Source: Cristatella mucedo (taxonomy: Eukaryota > Bryozoa > Phylactolaemata > Cristatellidae). Taken from it: a DNA stretch of 62,000 nucleotides. Where the stretch lies: the NCBI GenBank assembly GCA_009760855.2, contig WPIO01000014.1, positions 1,920,001-1,982,000 of the forward strand, given 5' to 3'. A model generated the notes under the pieces. The model saw only the letters and a list, made by a program, of their open reading frames with translations. It was not told the DNA's origin and made no database searches. Positions 46,601-58,412 of this stretch are shown piece by piece. How positions within the stretch are numbered: position 1 is the stretch's first letter; every line of letters begins with the position of its first letter. The position numbers and the translations under genes were made by a program.

Positions 46601-46656
<56 letters not shown>
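46590..46656. repeat. CCCT/CT microsatellite
   Basis: CCCT units followed by pure CT repeat. Confidence 0.95.
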
Positions 46657-46658
<2 letters not shown>

Positions 46659-46659
46659 T

Positions 46660-46918
46660 TTGGACAGCATTTAGTGGGTCCCTGTGATTCGTCCTTGATG
46701 TGCTTATGCGTGCTGACACTGTGCATGCTGCCACTAACCACATTTGCACGCTGACCCTGTGCATGTCACCCCTAACCATGTTATTCATTTTGTTTGTTTT
46801 TCAAGCATGATTTTACTTACCATTCAATTGCATTTCACTTTACAGCAAATGTAAAGCGCCTAGAGAGAGATTAAGTTCTCTGAGGGCGCTTTATCAAGTG
46901 AATTATTATTATTGGTAC
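46660..46918 (+). mobile_element. CR1-type LINE (family B) 3' untranslated region and tail
   Basis: From TTTAGTGGGTCCCTGTGATT through CTGACCCTGTGCATGTCACC to the tail AAGCGCCTAGAGAGAGATTA and GGGCGCTTTATCAAGTGAAT, ending in ATT repeats. It is the cleanest copy of the tail. Confidence 0.92.
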
Positions 46919-46924
46919 TCTTCT

Positions 46925-48640
46925 TCTCCGTCTCCGTATCTTTGTCCCTTTTTTTGCCTCTCTGTCTCAATCCTCCTCTCCGTCTCCTTTTCTCTGGCTC
47001 AGTTTCCATCTTTCCCCCTTTCTCGCCAGCGATAACGGACATTCTCGGGCACGTCCACCGGCCTGCAGGCCTCGGTTTGGGCTGCCGAGCGGGCCGTCCT
47101 GGCGCTGGGCATGACGTTCCGGCCGAAAAAGTGTTGCTTGGTCGCCCGCCGAGGTAGGAAGGCCGTCCTTGCTTCCATCTGCTTTCACGGCTGACATATC
47201 CCCGAGGTGCCGGAGAATGAGTCCGTGACCTACCTCGGAGCCCTGCAGTGTCGAGATTGAGTAGGCCTGTCCATCCCTTGATGGGGACCATCGCTCACTG
47301 CAGACAAGCCTCCTCGCCCTTGGCAAAAGCTCGATACCCAGCGGGCTTTCCTTCTGCCACGACTCGATTACCTCCGTCGGGCACGGCTGGTGCCTACGGC
47401 TACCCTACTTCCGGCCGAGAAGACTCCTGCGGAGCTCTGCCGGTCCGTGTGCGGCTTGCTGCACTTCAATCCGACACACTCGCTCCCATTCGCTCAGCGC
47501 TCAGCCGGAGGCCTCGGTCTCGTAGGCTTCGCGATAAACTCGGCAATCCTCCGAGTCGCTCAGGCCAGCCGCATGCTGTGCTCCCCCTGACGTGAGCGTG
47601 CTACGTGTCACAAGCCACCGCCTCGACCGAGCCGTTGACAGCGTGAGCGGCACGCCTTCGTCTGAAGAGGAGCGCTCACTGTACCTGAGCACAGCCGCAT
47701 TCGGCCATGGAAGCAGGGTCGGCCCAGCCTCGCTGTGGGTGGATGCGCACCGATACCTAAGCGTCTATCCCGTCGCATCTCGCTGGACGGCTAGGACGTC
47801 CTAGTGGTATCGAGTGATCCAGATGGACGAGATGGAGCAATCGTTCCACCCGCGAGTTGCCATCTCAAAACTGCAAAAATACGCCAGGTTGGCCAAAGGC
47901 CGAGCTTGGGCGGCCCAGCCCGCTCAGGACAGAGTCAGCCATTGCCTGGCCACCGAGAGGTTCGCGACTCACAGCCAGCTTCAGAGCACGGGTCTTGGCC
48001 TGTCGTTCCGGAACTGGCGGTTCGTTCACCGTGCTCGCCTAGACGTGCTTCCCGTGGGTGCCGCTAGGAGCCGGCCATACCTCAGAACGGTCGTCAACTG
48101 CCGCCTTTGCCGCACTGAGACTGAGACCGTCTGCCACGTCCAAAGCCACTGCTGACCGATGCTGAAAGCAATAACGGCTCGCCACAACGTTCTGGGTCGC
48201 CTAATCGAGGCTCTTCCGACCACTGCGCTCTCATGCCTCTCAGTAGGTCGCGCCTTCCCGATCGCTGGGGTCATCGGTAACGGCGCCGACTCGGTCGTAG
48301 TCGACGTAACGGTGCCGTTTGCCGGCAGCAAGGATGCCCTGGTGGTGGCGGCCCGGGGAAAAATTGATAAGTATGAGGCCACAGCCTTGTCTTTCCTGAC
48401 CGCTGGCTATCGGTCGGAAAGTGGTGAGGCCCTTCGTGGTCGGCGCTCTGGGTTGCTGGTGGCAGGATAATGAAGCCTGCCTTGCAGATATCGGAATTAT
48501 GCGCAAAAAGCGGGCGGAATTGCGGCGGCTGTGCGTCTCGGACGCCATTTCTGGCTTGGGAAGCCGTGTGTTCCGTATCCCTGAACCGGCAGGCGCGAGG
48601 GCAGGGCTCCGGCTAAGGTACAATGATTTGATAAAATATT
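46925..48640 (+). mobile_element. R2-group LINE 3' part (restriction-like endonuclease type), copy 2
   Basis: Broken coding sequence follows the order expected after the palm of R2/CRE/NeSL-type elements. A segment with PWQKLDTQRAFLLPRLDYL (from 47319) is followed by SAGGLGLVGFAIN (about 47500). A CCHC-type knuckle with spacing C-x2-C-x7-C-H-x4-C lies at 48099-48152, and an endonuclease core with VVVDVTVPF and ARGKIDKYE lies at 48280-48390. Stops at 47588 and 48153 and several frame changes make it a pseudogene. Such elements cut DNA with the C-terminal endonuclease and prime reverse transcription at the nick. It starts right after a CR1 tail; no palm with a YADD box was found. Confidence 0.82.
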
Positions 48641-48654
48641 TAAAATATTAAAAG

Positions 48655-48655
48655 T

Positions 48656-48694
<39 letters not shown>

Positions 48695-48702
48695 ATATAT
48701 AC
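48655..48702. repeat. TA/TG microsatellite
   Basis: TA repeat, then TG, then TA, directly after the 3' end of the R2-group copy. It may derive from the element's tail. Confidence 0.93.
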
Positions 48703-48759
48703 GGTAAAGTGATTGCAGCAACAACAACGCTTTTCTCTTTGTTTGAATCCGTAGCTAGT

Positions 48760-49215
48760 ACACTGCGAAACCGCGGCGTACTAAATAAGCCAGGTTATGA
48801 CTGATGATCATTATTCGCGGTTTCTGAATTGTAATGGCAAGGAACCGGTTATGCGATAATCAATTACTAAGGCAACATAGAAGCCGATGCCACGTTAGCA
48901 GGAAGTTGGGCTCCAGGATTTGTGCTCCAGCAGTTAAACCGATTTGAGCTCTAGGTTAAGACACGTACGAGAGTTGCTAAATGGCATGGCCTCTGTTGAG
49001 CACGAGTAACCCTCCTTCATTGTCAATTAGATTTCTCTACGCTATGGCTATGAATTTGTTATATTAGGATACGGGCGCTCTTCGTCGCTACCGTGTTCAG
49101 CTACTATTGGCATCCCCACGTGCATTGGTGCTGCACCTGCAAGTCTCTAGCAGTAATTCCAAGGCTTGGGGTATCGCTTGCATACGTCTCTTATCGTCTG
49201 AGACTAGCACTTGTA
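48760..49215 (+). repeat. Unclassified interspersed repeat U, copy 3
   Basis: An uninterrupted copy: the left part around GTTATGCGATAATCAATTAC and the right part around CGTGCATTGGTGCTGCACCT occur in the same order as at 27.4-27.96 kb. The right part also matches 20.76-20.88 kb. No conserved frame was seen. Confidence 0.65.
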
Positions 49216-50184
49216 AGAGCTGCGTTTGCGGCCTAGGTCTGTCCTGACGCGCGAGGTCGCAACGTCCCATTTATAATAATAGCCAAGGCCTTCTATTTGT
49301 ACTCTAAGCTACACTCTATCGCCCGTCCGCTCGCCCCCAAATTGATCGGGCTCAAAAATTACCGCAATTCGCAGTAATCTACCCCTATATAATAACATTC
49401 GTTCGTCTGTAGGTCCGTCAGTAAGTCCGTCACAGTCCCTGAAGTCGCGCTTACATTATGATCTTTGTGATGTGTATAGTACTACTACTTTGGTATAGCA
49501 ACGATGGGTGACAAAAGGGGGGATCATTTGTAAATGTAACTGCAACATGCACTCTCCCGGTGCTTGGGATACAAATAAATTTCATAAAGAAACGATTTAA
49601 GTTCGTTTTATGAAAAATATTAATCGGTGAGGTGGGCACAGCAGCGTTGATCTGCGGAAACTCGGATCCGCCTTCCAAAGCCAAATTTAAGTTTTTTGCG
49701 ATATTTTGCATGTGCAATCAACCCCTCTAATAAGCTAGGCTTGTTATTTAGTTAGTTAGTCGTAAGTCACAGTCACTGGAGTAACATGTGCAATGAACCC
49801 TACGATTTATTTATAGTCTCACAACGAGGATGCATAAATGATAAGTGTCGAAGAAGGAGATGGTTTTCAAATTTGCATATTCAACAGCAATATGCGCTCC
49901 GGCAGTTGAAATAAATTGATCAATGAAGTGCAAAGACTTTAAGAAATTTCAACGGATTTTAACTTAAATGGGCTTTTCAAAGTGTGGCCGCGGCATTCCA
50001 GCAGCTTGCGCTCTCAGCGTACAACGGCCTCCTTTACAATGGCCCCCTGATGTTACGCTTCCGCTGCTTCCGTTGCTTCCTCATGGCGTAGCTGAGCTGG
50101 TGTTTTGGAAAGCTGTCCGAATTTAATAGGGTTTGAGTTTTATCGGTTTTTTAAAAGCCGTAAATGAATGGTAGACTTTAAAAT
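49216..50184. other. AT-richer stretch, nothing recognised
   Basis: No supported feature. A short direct repeat GTTAGTTAG lies near 49752. Confidence 0.3.
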
Positions 50185-50502
50185 GTGTATCCAGCGCATT
50201 ATTTGAATGAACACAAATCAAATCTAGCGTCAGGAGAAGCTGAAATGAGAAAAGGCGTTCTCGCCAAAAACTGCGGGTTGAATAGACGGCAGAAGAAGCG
50301 GCTGAACGGCGTGCTGCACAAGCTAGAAGTTTTTGTCTCCCGCAAAAAAGAGCAAGAGACTGGGGAAAGAGAAATAGAAGCGCGGCGAATTCGTGAAGCT
50401 GCAGCCGTTCTCCAGCCTCGCCAGCAGCAATTTACCAAAGAGACTGACGAGGCAGTTGAAGCCGCACACAATCTCCCGCGATTGCTCACGGTCATAAGCT
50501 AG
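50185..50502 (+). CDS. Hypothetical ORF, basic and coiled-coil-like
   Basis: A 105-codon frame in AT-rich surroundings. It is rich in Lys, Arg, Glu and Gln in a pattern like a charged helix (NRRQKKRLNGVLHKLEVF, then RKKEQETGEREIEARRIREA). It lacks a signal peptide or membrane segment. The charge pattern looks more protein-like than the surrounding random frames, but I recognise no family. It could be an exon, a retroelement gag piece or a chance frame. The ATG at 50185 may not be the true start, because the sequence looks coding only from about 50230. Confidence 0.35.
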   Translation: MYPAHYLNEHKSNLASGEAEMRKGVLAKNCGLNRRQKKRLNGVLHKLEVFVSRKKEQETGEREIEARRIREAAAVLQPRQQQFTKETDEAVEAAHNLPRLLTVIS

Positions 50503-51335
50503 TGTCCAAATAAGATTTGTAGCTTCCATCCGCCATTTTGGACTGGCGAGTTTCCACGGCAATGGATTGGGAGCAAAAAGTCGCAAAGAGAGCAGAATAA
50601 AAGCGTACATATCGAAAATAGCAAGGAGAAACACGTGTAACAGAAGGAAGCCACTCCCTGGCACACTACCTAAATTTAACAGAAACGTCACAAGTCAAAC
50701 TCTACAGCACATATAGACTGGAGAAGACGCCCAGGAGCTTTATTCTGTCTTAACTCAGCGAACTCCTCACTTCGGACCAGGCCGAAAACAGAAAGAGGCT
50801 GGTGGTTAGATTCGAGCATTTCAAGACCCCGGTGGGGTTATGGAGGCCTTGCCCGACAGTAGGACGGGGCTCATCGGCTAGGCTGGGCTCATCACTCGGT
50901 CAGCTGATAATGAGGCCTGGCTGCACTGCATTGCAACACCGAAAATTCACAATTTTTCATGGGTATAAGCTAGTTCATTCTAATTGAAAAAAATAGACGC
51001 TAAATTGGGGCGCGAAGCTCGAATTTTGAGTGAGTATTGTAGTACATTATAATTAACCCACCAAATTTTACGCCATTTCGCTCACGTGTTGTCGTTCAAA
51101 CGGGCTTTAAAGACGCTGGTCGCTACCAATATCCACCGCAAATCCACTCGAATTGACAGAAAATTGCTCTAATTTGAATTTAATAAATATTATAGTAGCC
51201 ATCGTTCAATAGTACCCACAAAAGGGGCGCTGCAGTCGATTTCACGATAGTAGCTCGAAATTTTGTGAGTACACTTAGACGATAGTTTTGTTCAATATGC
51301 AATCCAAATTTGAGCTCGGTGCTATGTTTCTATAG
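50503..51335. other. AT-richer stretch, nothing recognised
   Basis: No supported feature before the possible LTR. Confidence 0.3.
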
Positions 51336-51339
51336 TTAG

Positions 51340-51562
51340 TATGTTAGGTGCTATATCTTTTCTATCTTATTCACTTACCTTAGCGTAGCTCATCAGCCCT
51401 GGGCCGTGGATCAAGCCTCGGGGTCAGGGAATTACACTGCCCGGGGCATTTCTATGCCGGGTGCTGCCCAATAAACATGTCGCTAGCGGGCACGAGTCTT
51501 AAGTCGTGTAGTAGAAGGCTCATTGCCTAGACTGCCGGTGTCCTCCACCTGTAAACGTAGCA
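51340..51562 (+). mobile_element. Possible 5' LTR and leader of a Ty3/gypsy element
   Basis: The stretch could run from TGTTAGG (51340) to GTAGCA (51562), with the TG...CA ends expected of an LTR. An AATAAA lies near 51470. The following GTTGCGGCGACGATTGG resembles the TGGCGACGA start of many gypsy leader/primer-site regions. A matching second LTR was not seen downstream, so the boundaries are inferred. Confidence 0.4.
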
Positions 51563-51649
51563 GTTGCGGCGACGATTGGATATTTTACACCTTAAATTTG
51601 CGGGACAAAGTCACGTAACGGGATATGAATGTACTTGTAAGCCGCACAA

Positions 51650-52275
51650 ATGGCGGAATCCACGAGCCTCGGTCCGTACAGCAAATCCATCGAGTCGTTC
51701 GAACAATACGTCGAGCGTTTTGATATATACACGACGGTACAGAGCATCCCGGTCGAGAGTCGGAAGGCGATTGCCTTATATTGCCTAGGTGCCAAAATAT
51801 TTGGGCTTTTTCTTAGTCTTACCGCGCCAGCCGAGCCCAGTGATGCGATAGCGACCTTCGATAGGGTCGAGGAACTTTTGACAGGATGTCTCTCGCCGGC
51901 GCCGCTATAAATAGCAGAGGCTTACACATGTTCTTGTCGACGTCAGCGCCCGGCGAGTCAGTAGTGTGCGACTTTGCGCCACAGCTAAGGGCTTCTGTTG
52001 CGAACTGCAACTTTGGCTTGTTTGGAAGAAAATACGGAACCAGATGATATTACGGACTTGGCTGCGCGCAACACTCGCTGCAGGTTGCTGTGTGGGGAGG
52101 CTTGACGCTTGATGCAGCTATTGAAACTGCAACCGTAGCAGCCGAGCAGTCCCAGAAAGGACGGCAACCGCATGCTTCTTCCGGGACTCGGGATCGCCAA
52201 AGGCGGAACTGTTTGCATTTAAGAAGCGTGTGCTTTGTTTGTCCGAAATTCACCCCTCTTCACAGCGTCTGTTGA
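51650..52275 (+). pseudogene. Ty3/gypsy retrotransposon gag, broken
   Basis: The first part (to a stop at 51908) encodes SIESFEQYVERFDIY, then ESRKAIALYCLGAKIFGLF and the AEPSD region, following the capsid pattern of gypsy-type Gag proteins. After frame changes the frame near 52090-52180 encodes GLTLDAAIETATVAAEQSQK, the typical pre-knuckle segment ('LTLDKAL.IA.A.E.S'). A clear CCHC knuckle, protease, reverse transcriptase and integrase were not found. The element is therefore a truncated, inactive remnant. Confidence 0.75.
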
Positions 52276-55260
52276 ATGAAAGTAAGTTGGTGGGCATTTC
52301 GTCGCTGGAGTTCAGAGCACCAAAGGCTGACGCACGCTTAGCGGGGCACCGCTAGTAGCGTCGCTAGGGCGGAACAGAAGCTAGACGCCGACTTCGTCTG
52401 ATATCGAGACTCGTCGTGTTACAGATGAAGTAGAGATAATTTATGCCAACCAAAGAACAAGTCCCACCAACCTACTTTATTAAAGTAGGCTAATTTAATA
52501 ATTGTCGAGGGACACGGAGTTCGATAGGGGGTCGAGCGTATCAGCAAATGCGATCGACCCATAATTACAAAATTATGCCCACTTCTTCATGTTCAGAAAA
52601 CGTCAGCACTGCTACACCTATATGAGAGTATGCAAACCTACAGCCAGTGGGAGCTATGCGGCCCACAGTACGCTACAGTTAGATCACAACACGGCAGCGT
52701 CTTTTCGTAATTGCTGAGTTTCACAGCTATGCCTTATACCCTGATGCCGTAATATACTAACCCCTTATACGCCGACGCAGTAACGTCTCCTTTTAACGCC
52801 GGCAGGTTCTTCCCAGTAGTTCTAGGCTGCTACTTGTTGTCAAATTATTTTCGCGACTTTGTCAGAATTCGACGACCTTTTTTCATCGCCGCTCGAGGTG
52901 AACGAGTGAGACGACTTAGGTGTTTCAACTTTAGGGTGTTCTTCAAGCAAGCTTCACACCCTGGTCTTCAAGCAACCGGCTGCTTGACATGTGATGTATA
53001 ACAGTGGTTCCGGCGGCGGCTGTTTTACGGAGACACAACGCGCGACCGTGAGCGATAAACGAGACTCCTTTATCCTTTATCAACGTGTACATATACGAGA
53101 GCTCGATGAATCATAGCAGGCGACAAGAAATACAACATGCAGTAGTGGCCTCACGCTGCGATAATAGCTTAACTATTGACCGCATGTGAGGCTTGTACAC
53201 AAGTGTCTTCGCTAATTACAACAGCAGAAGCCGCAGGCGCACACAACGCGTACCTTTTCAAGCGTGACCTTCATCAGCCTGCTTTTGAGTTCGCCATCTG
53301 GAGTTAAGCTTTTCGAAATGTTACTTGCTGACAGAGCGAAAGATACAAATCTGCAGTGAACCATCAGCGAAATTAATGGGGCAACATAGTACTCCGAATA
53401 GATAAACTAGCACCAGAAAGAAAGGATACCTAATGTCGTCACCGGGAGCCAAGCCCGCGACCTAAGAAACCGTTCCGAGATTGATGCCAAATCACCAATC
53501 TCAACAAACAGACAGCGGCCTAATTACATACTAGAGATGGCTCTGCGTACAGGTTCGCACAGATTCCTACATTAGTCCCTTCAAAGCTCGAAACCTGAAT
53601 AGCTGCATCCTGATGCTGTCGCGTCGGTACCGTAGCTACGCCGTAGGCAATTGTACCGCCCCAATTGAGAGTAAGTCTATTCCGATCAATCTCGATAAGC
53701 CTGCACGCGTTAGGACCCAGTATCGCGATTTATGAATACGGCACAAGTTGGCTACAACCCATAAACCACCGCCTCGACTCGCCCTTGCACACTCTTTTAT
53801 CTGCTGTCGGTCACAAGAACTGTACTCAAAAAATCTGCAACCCCGAGTCATAGATACTAGCAAACTCTGTAGCTGGGAGAGAATGCTCCAACGTCGAACT
53901 TTTTTGAAAATTGCAATTTCTGATAACGCCCTTTACCTGGCCACTTTTAAATACATCACATCGCCTCATCAACGTTTACCTTGGACTTAGTGGAATATGT
54001 ATTGCAAAATATCTAGGCATCGTGTGGACAAAGAAAAAATTCAACGATCGCAACTTAAACAAGTAACAGCTTGCATATTTTCAAGTCTTAAGTTGATAAA
54101 GCTTTGATAAAGCTATCAGTTCATGAGAATAAATGGGTCGCCACCACATTAGACCGCTATAGTTACCCTTACTATAGAAACTTAGAGACCCTCCATGCAT
54201 TGTCGCCTGCATGTAAACAATGTCGGCACTTCGAACCTTCCCCGAAGCCTTCGTTGTTGTTAAGCTCCCCTAAGGTTCAACCTCTTCCTCCTGAGGCGAA
54301 GTGACTGGGGGGGGGGAGAGAAAGAGAGGTCACCGTTACTTCAGACCAGCCTCCATGAAGTGCATTGTCAGTCTGGCTATTGTGTGCTTTTGTACATTGT
54401 TGGTCACATAATCTATTTTCAGAAGACAGAAAAAAATGGCAAATATTGCCCATAACAGAAAAAAGAAAACGAGAAGAACAAAGGAAGTTTCGTAACAATG
54501 GCACTCACTATGTTGAGCCCTGTACTCAGCCAGCTGCAGGGGACCATCTATATGTAAATATGTCTGACCGGATGCAACATAATTAGTGAGAGGTTTGATT
54601 CTCACACCCTGACTATTGTGCAATATTCGACTTCCAAAGAAACCTTTTCTAAGCTCAGTGAGTGACAAATAGTAGTACACCCTTGCTATTGTTGTGCCTT
54701 TGCGGCTGATATCTCGGCAAGATTGAGGGTTTGCTCGTTGGTTGGCGTGTGGCGCCAAGTGATGCAAGCTGGCATCCTGCCAAGGTGAACACTTTTCTTA
54801 TTAGTCTCCACAGTGCTTCGATATTCAGTATTTTAGATATGATCTGGGGGTGCCCGACCATTACTGCCTTGCTCATGACCCTTGAGAGGTATATACGATT
54901 ATAGATGCTTTCAGATGAGCTTGCTCAAGATTCTTGTCAGGTCATGAACCGGCAGACAGTCCTCACGATCTCTGGAGTGCAATCAATGTCAGCATTAATT
55001 TACCATCAATAGCAGCATATTTCACATCCAGCTGCAACATTTGAGCAGTGCACAGAACCCACATCCTTTCACAGCGCCACATGCCCTCTCAACAGAAAGA
55101 CTGTTGAAAAATCTCGTCATAAAGTGCCAAGGCATTGCAAGCCAAGATTCTGACAGAAAACCAATATGCAGGTCAACACACCTGTCTGTTTAGTCGCTCT
55201 GGCTTTCCGATAAAAAAAACCAAGGCTAGATACATACAAAAAAGCCACTAATCAATTACA
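52276..55260. other. Stretch without a supported gene
   Basis: A CTACTTTATTAAAGTAG-type palindrome near 52472-52493 (CCTACTTTATTAAAGTAGGC) and a G homopolymer near 54306 are the only structures noted. A short frame near 53985 with IAKYLGIVWTKKKF faintly resembles a reverse-transcriptase downstream segment, but that is not enough to call. Confidence 0.3.
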
Positions 55261-55261
55261 G

Positions 55262-55267
55262 TTTATT
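55262..55267 (-). promoter_or_regulatory. Candidate distal polyadenylation signal (AATAAA)
   Basis: AATAAA on the minus strand, about 570 nt downstream of the distal stop codon of the TMBIM/Lifeguard gene. It would end the longer transcript form. Chosen by position only. Confidence 0.4.
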
Positions 55268-55836
55268 TACTAAAAACGTCAGGGAGCTTTGACCTGCTGA
55301 CTCCCCCACACAGAACGCAATGCTCGAGTTTAAGATATTCTAAAAGGAAAACCAGCAAAACACACCGGTGCGTTGAATCGATTTTCTTGGACAGGCAAAT
55401 CGAAGTGTACCGCATCTGTAAAAGTAGAACCTGCCACAGGACCAGTTTTTGTCCGACTTGCCGGTCAGGAAAAAAAATATTGCGGGTGAAATTTCCTCTA
55501 CATCATAAACAAAGAAACTCTGACAGGGTGGACATGAGTGTTTAGGGTTGACTAAACAGCAAACTAGCTCAGACATGACGATTATTTGACCTCAGCGATG
55601 CTAGTCACTTATGAGATTATAGAAATGAGCCTCACAAGATCAAGGACCACTCACGAACAATAGATTTCAGCCACAATCTGAGAATGCTGGCAGATGGTGC
55701 CCGACAATTGAAAAGAAAGTCGAGCTACACTTACAATAGGGACTGCTTACAACAGTGAGACAAATATTTGCACATGGCCAAGATAGCTGGAGGAACAGTT
55801 CCTGGATCATCATACTGAGATCTTTACATACGCCAG

Positions 55837-55983
55837 CTATTTTTTGCCCATACCCAGAATGCACAAGAACAAATAGACAATGTCGAGATACAGCTGTAGA
55901 GCACCCGTGATGTATTCCTCAGGGCTCAGTTGTATGTTCCTGTTGCTACCACCAACAACCAGCTGTGTGTCAAAGATGAGAAA
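55837..55983 (-). CDS. TMBIM/Lifeguard gene, distal terminal exon (Asp form)
   Basis: A 147-nt phase-0 exon follows a TATTACAG acceptor and ends with TAG. It encodes the last two membrane segments' core of the TMBIM fold: FLIFDTQLVVGG, then LSPEEYITGALQLYLDI, then VYLFLCILGMGKK. FDTQ and LDI carry the two aspartates that correspond, by my alignment, to the pH- and calcium-sensing pair of the superfamily (D171/D195 in bacterial YetJ; D188/D213 in human TMBIM6). The exon is homologous to the one at 57519-57659 and in the same phase, so the two appear to be alternatives joined to the exon at 57863-57910. A CR1 tail sits in the intron between them. The usual C-terminal length of the family fits. 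Confidence 0.9.
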   Translation of the reverse strand, partial: FLIFDTQLVVGGSNRNIQLSPEEYITGALQLYLDIVYLFLCILGMGKK

Positions 55984-56189
55984 CTGTAATAGAAACAGGA
56001 GCAAAATTAATCGTGTGTTATTTACCAAGACGCATTTTTCCGGAGCTGGCAGGGGGGCACTACGCCTAAACCACCATCTAGATAAGCAGTGCGTAAAGGC
56101 AAATTGCACTATGCATAGGCTTGTGATTTCTAACGTTGTTATAGTAGCAGTAATACAATGCTGCACGAATGGGTGTCGGTCGGATGCAG

Positions 56190-56320
56190 TATAATAATAA
56201 TAATTCACTTGATAAAGCGCCCTCAGAGAACTTAATCTCTCTCTAGGCGCTTTACATTTGCTGTAAAGTGAAATGCAATTGAATGGTAAGTAAAATCATG
56301 CTTGAAAAAAAATATATATA
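56190..56320 (-). mobile_element. CR1-type LINE 3' tail (family B)
   Basis: A TAATAATAATTCACTTGATA start and GGCGCTTTACATTTGCTG, the reverse complement of the standard tail. It lies in the intron upstream of the distal TMBIM terminal exon. Confidence 0.9.
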
Positions 56321-57514
56321 TAGTAAGTACAGCCCTCGGCTAGCATTGACCAGCAGCTGGATGACTAGTAAGCTATGTTCGGGGTGCTATGGAAGGCCAT
56401 TAAGCATCGGCTCACAGTGTACCGAGAACAGAGAAGCTGCAGACGGCTTATGCACCCTTATTAACTCTGCAGCCCTCCCCGACAGTAGCAGATCAAGCTG
56501 GCTCAACTCGCAGTTGCGATGCTAAAAGCTTATTCACACCCGAGACGGCAGCAGCAGCAGCAGCAGCATCAGTCAAATCATGCTGGAGCAGGGTTGGCTA
56601 TAAGTGTTAAGCATTCTGCAATTCCACAAGTCCTGCCAAATTTCTGGCAACCGGCTATCATGGGCTACGGGCTGACCCATCAGGGTAAGATCTCCACGAC
56701 CTACACACGCCAAGAAACAGCTAGCAGTTCAAATTAGAAACTATTCAGTCAGCAGTGCACGCATCTGCCGATATAAGCAGAAGTGGCCCGTTAAGGATGC
56801 TCATTTTAATGGTCACATATTCCAGAGCAGCAAGTAGTTCTCGTTTGTTGCCTTAGTCCGGTTACCCACATAATACAATAGGCTTGAAACTAATTTACAT
56901 TTGTGTTTACAGAACGACCGTAGAGCAAAAAGCACGTCAAAGTGGCACAGACTAAGCAGGAGTTTCAAAAGATGAGAAACAAACAGCGAGACAACTATTC
57001 GCAGTGAGAAACCCAACAACAACGCCTGTGTCGTGCAAGCCAGTGACTGGCAGCCCTTTCTACCACCTTCCCTATAGTTAAGTATACTGGTGGTGTGAGC
57101 ATCACCTCCAAATGTCCAGTACGGCATGTATTCTGCTTATCTAGTCAGATTTAGCCAATAAATAACTGCACTGCACAAAACACACACCCTCTCCAAGCAA
57201 ATGTGCAGTATGCTGCTTCAGAGCATTCACATAGGGTCAAAGAACAAGGCAAATTATTCTAACAGAACCGAACCTTACTAGAGACACTAAAAACCTTGTC
57301 TCGAAACCAAATTCTGCAAATGGCAGCCGTGCTGCCACAGCAGCAGCCCAGGCACAAGCACGCAACCAAAAAACATCAGGCTGCAGCAAGCTTCCCAAAC
57401 AGCTGGAAAGTGCACTGCGAAAGCAAGGAACGATAGCACATGCAAGCATCAAAATTTTGATGGAATAGCTGTGCCCAGCAAGGTACGCAGCTTAGAAAAT
57501 ATCGTCAAGCTATG

Positions 57515-57518
57515 TTTA

Positions 57519-57520
<2 letters not shown>
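57515..57520 (-). promoter_or_regulatory. Polyadenylation signal overlapping a stop codon
   Basis: The minus strand reads AAGAATTAATAAACATA. The TAA stop of the proximal terminal exon (57521-57519) is itself part of AATAAA (57520-57515). Cleavage 10-30 nt beyond would give an almost non-existent 3' untranslated region. Confidence 0.6.
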
Positions 57521-57659
<139 letters not shown>

Positions 57660-57862
57660 CTACAGAAATTCAGGCAGCTATTCACAGTACAGTGCCAGTG
57701 TGCACGCGATAGAACAGAGCGAGATAGATTCAGCGATCTGGCTCAGATTAGCAAGTGTTGCCTTGGCTCAGTACTTGGCTGCGACGACAGCACGAAGATA
57801 AAATGCAAAGGTATAGGGTCAAGACACACATGGTTCGGTAGAAGTACACTGCCCCTACTTAC

Positions 57863-57910
57863 CAAGCACATGACAAGGGCGCCGATGGCACCATACGTGC
57901 ACTGCAGCAT
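57863..57910 (-). CDS. TMBIM/Lifeguard gene, small internal exon
   Basis: A 48-nt exon of exactly 16 codons (phase 0-0) lies between TTTGCCAG and GTAAGTAG. It encodes MLQCTYGAIGALVMCL, the start of the sixth membrane helix in the family, equivalent to the 'YAALGA' segment of Lifeguard proteins. Either terminal exon can follow in frame. The methionine is internal and not a start. Confidence 0.88.
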
Positions 57911-58169
57911 CTGGCAAAGAAAATCACAGCAGTGCTTTTAGTGTACAGGGACTACAGTCGAGCAACCACCTGCCGCCACTGGAAAGCAGGAGCTCGGCAC
58001 ACAGTCCTCTGCTTCTGCTCGGCTTCTGCGCATGCGCAACTGTCGCACGCCGATCGAGCCACAAACGCACAACAGAAGCAAAACGACAATGTACACACAA
58101 ACGAACAATGTGCACACAAACGCACAGGCATAGGCTAGGGACAACTCGAGAGGAGCTCGCAGTACTCAC

Positions 58170-58412
58170 ATATCTTGTCCGCATGTCCATTGGCGCCACA
58201 CAGTAGAGGATGATGAAGGCAAAGCCAGCAAACATCAGTACCATGCAGAGGGCGAATATCAGTCCAGAACATAAAGTAAAATCAATCCGCGTTTGGATGG
58301 CAAACAGGGACACTGCTAAAGTCACTGCAGCTGTGATCCCGGCCGCTATGAGAACTGCCTCGACAGCATGGTAGCTGGCCACAGTTGCAGCCACGTAAGA
58401 GAACGTTAGTGT
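58170..58412 (-). CDS. TMBIM/Lifeguard gene, membrane-core exon
   Basis: A 243-nt phase 0-0 exon lies between TGTTTTAG and a GTGAGT donor and encodes 81 residues. It contains VAATVASYHAVEAVLIAAG, then TLAVSLFAIQTRIDFTLCSG, then a helix, LIFALCMVLMFAGFAFIILY. The block FxxQTxxDFTxC is a hallmark of Lifeguard (LFG/GRINA-type) members of the TMBIM family. These are multi-pass membrane proteins of ER, Golgi or plasma membrane linked to calcium handling and cell-death suppression. A spurious in-frame ATG early in the exon is not the start; upstream coding lies at 61315-61459 and beyond the window. Confidence 0.92.
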
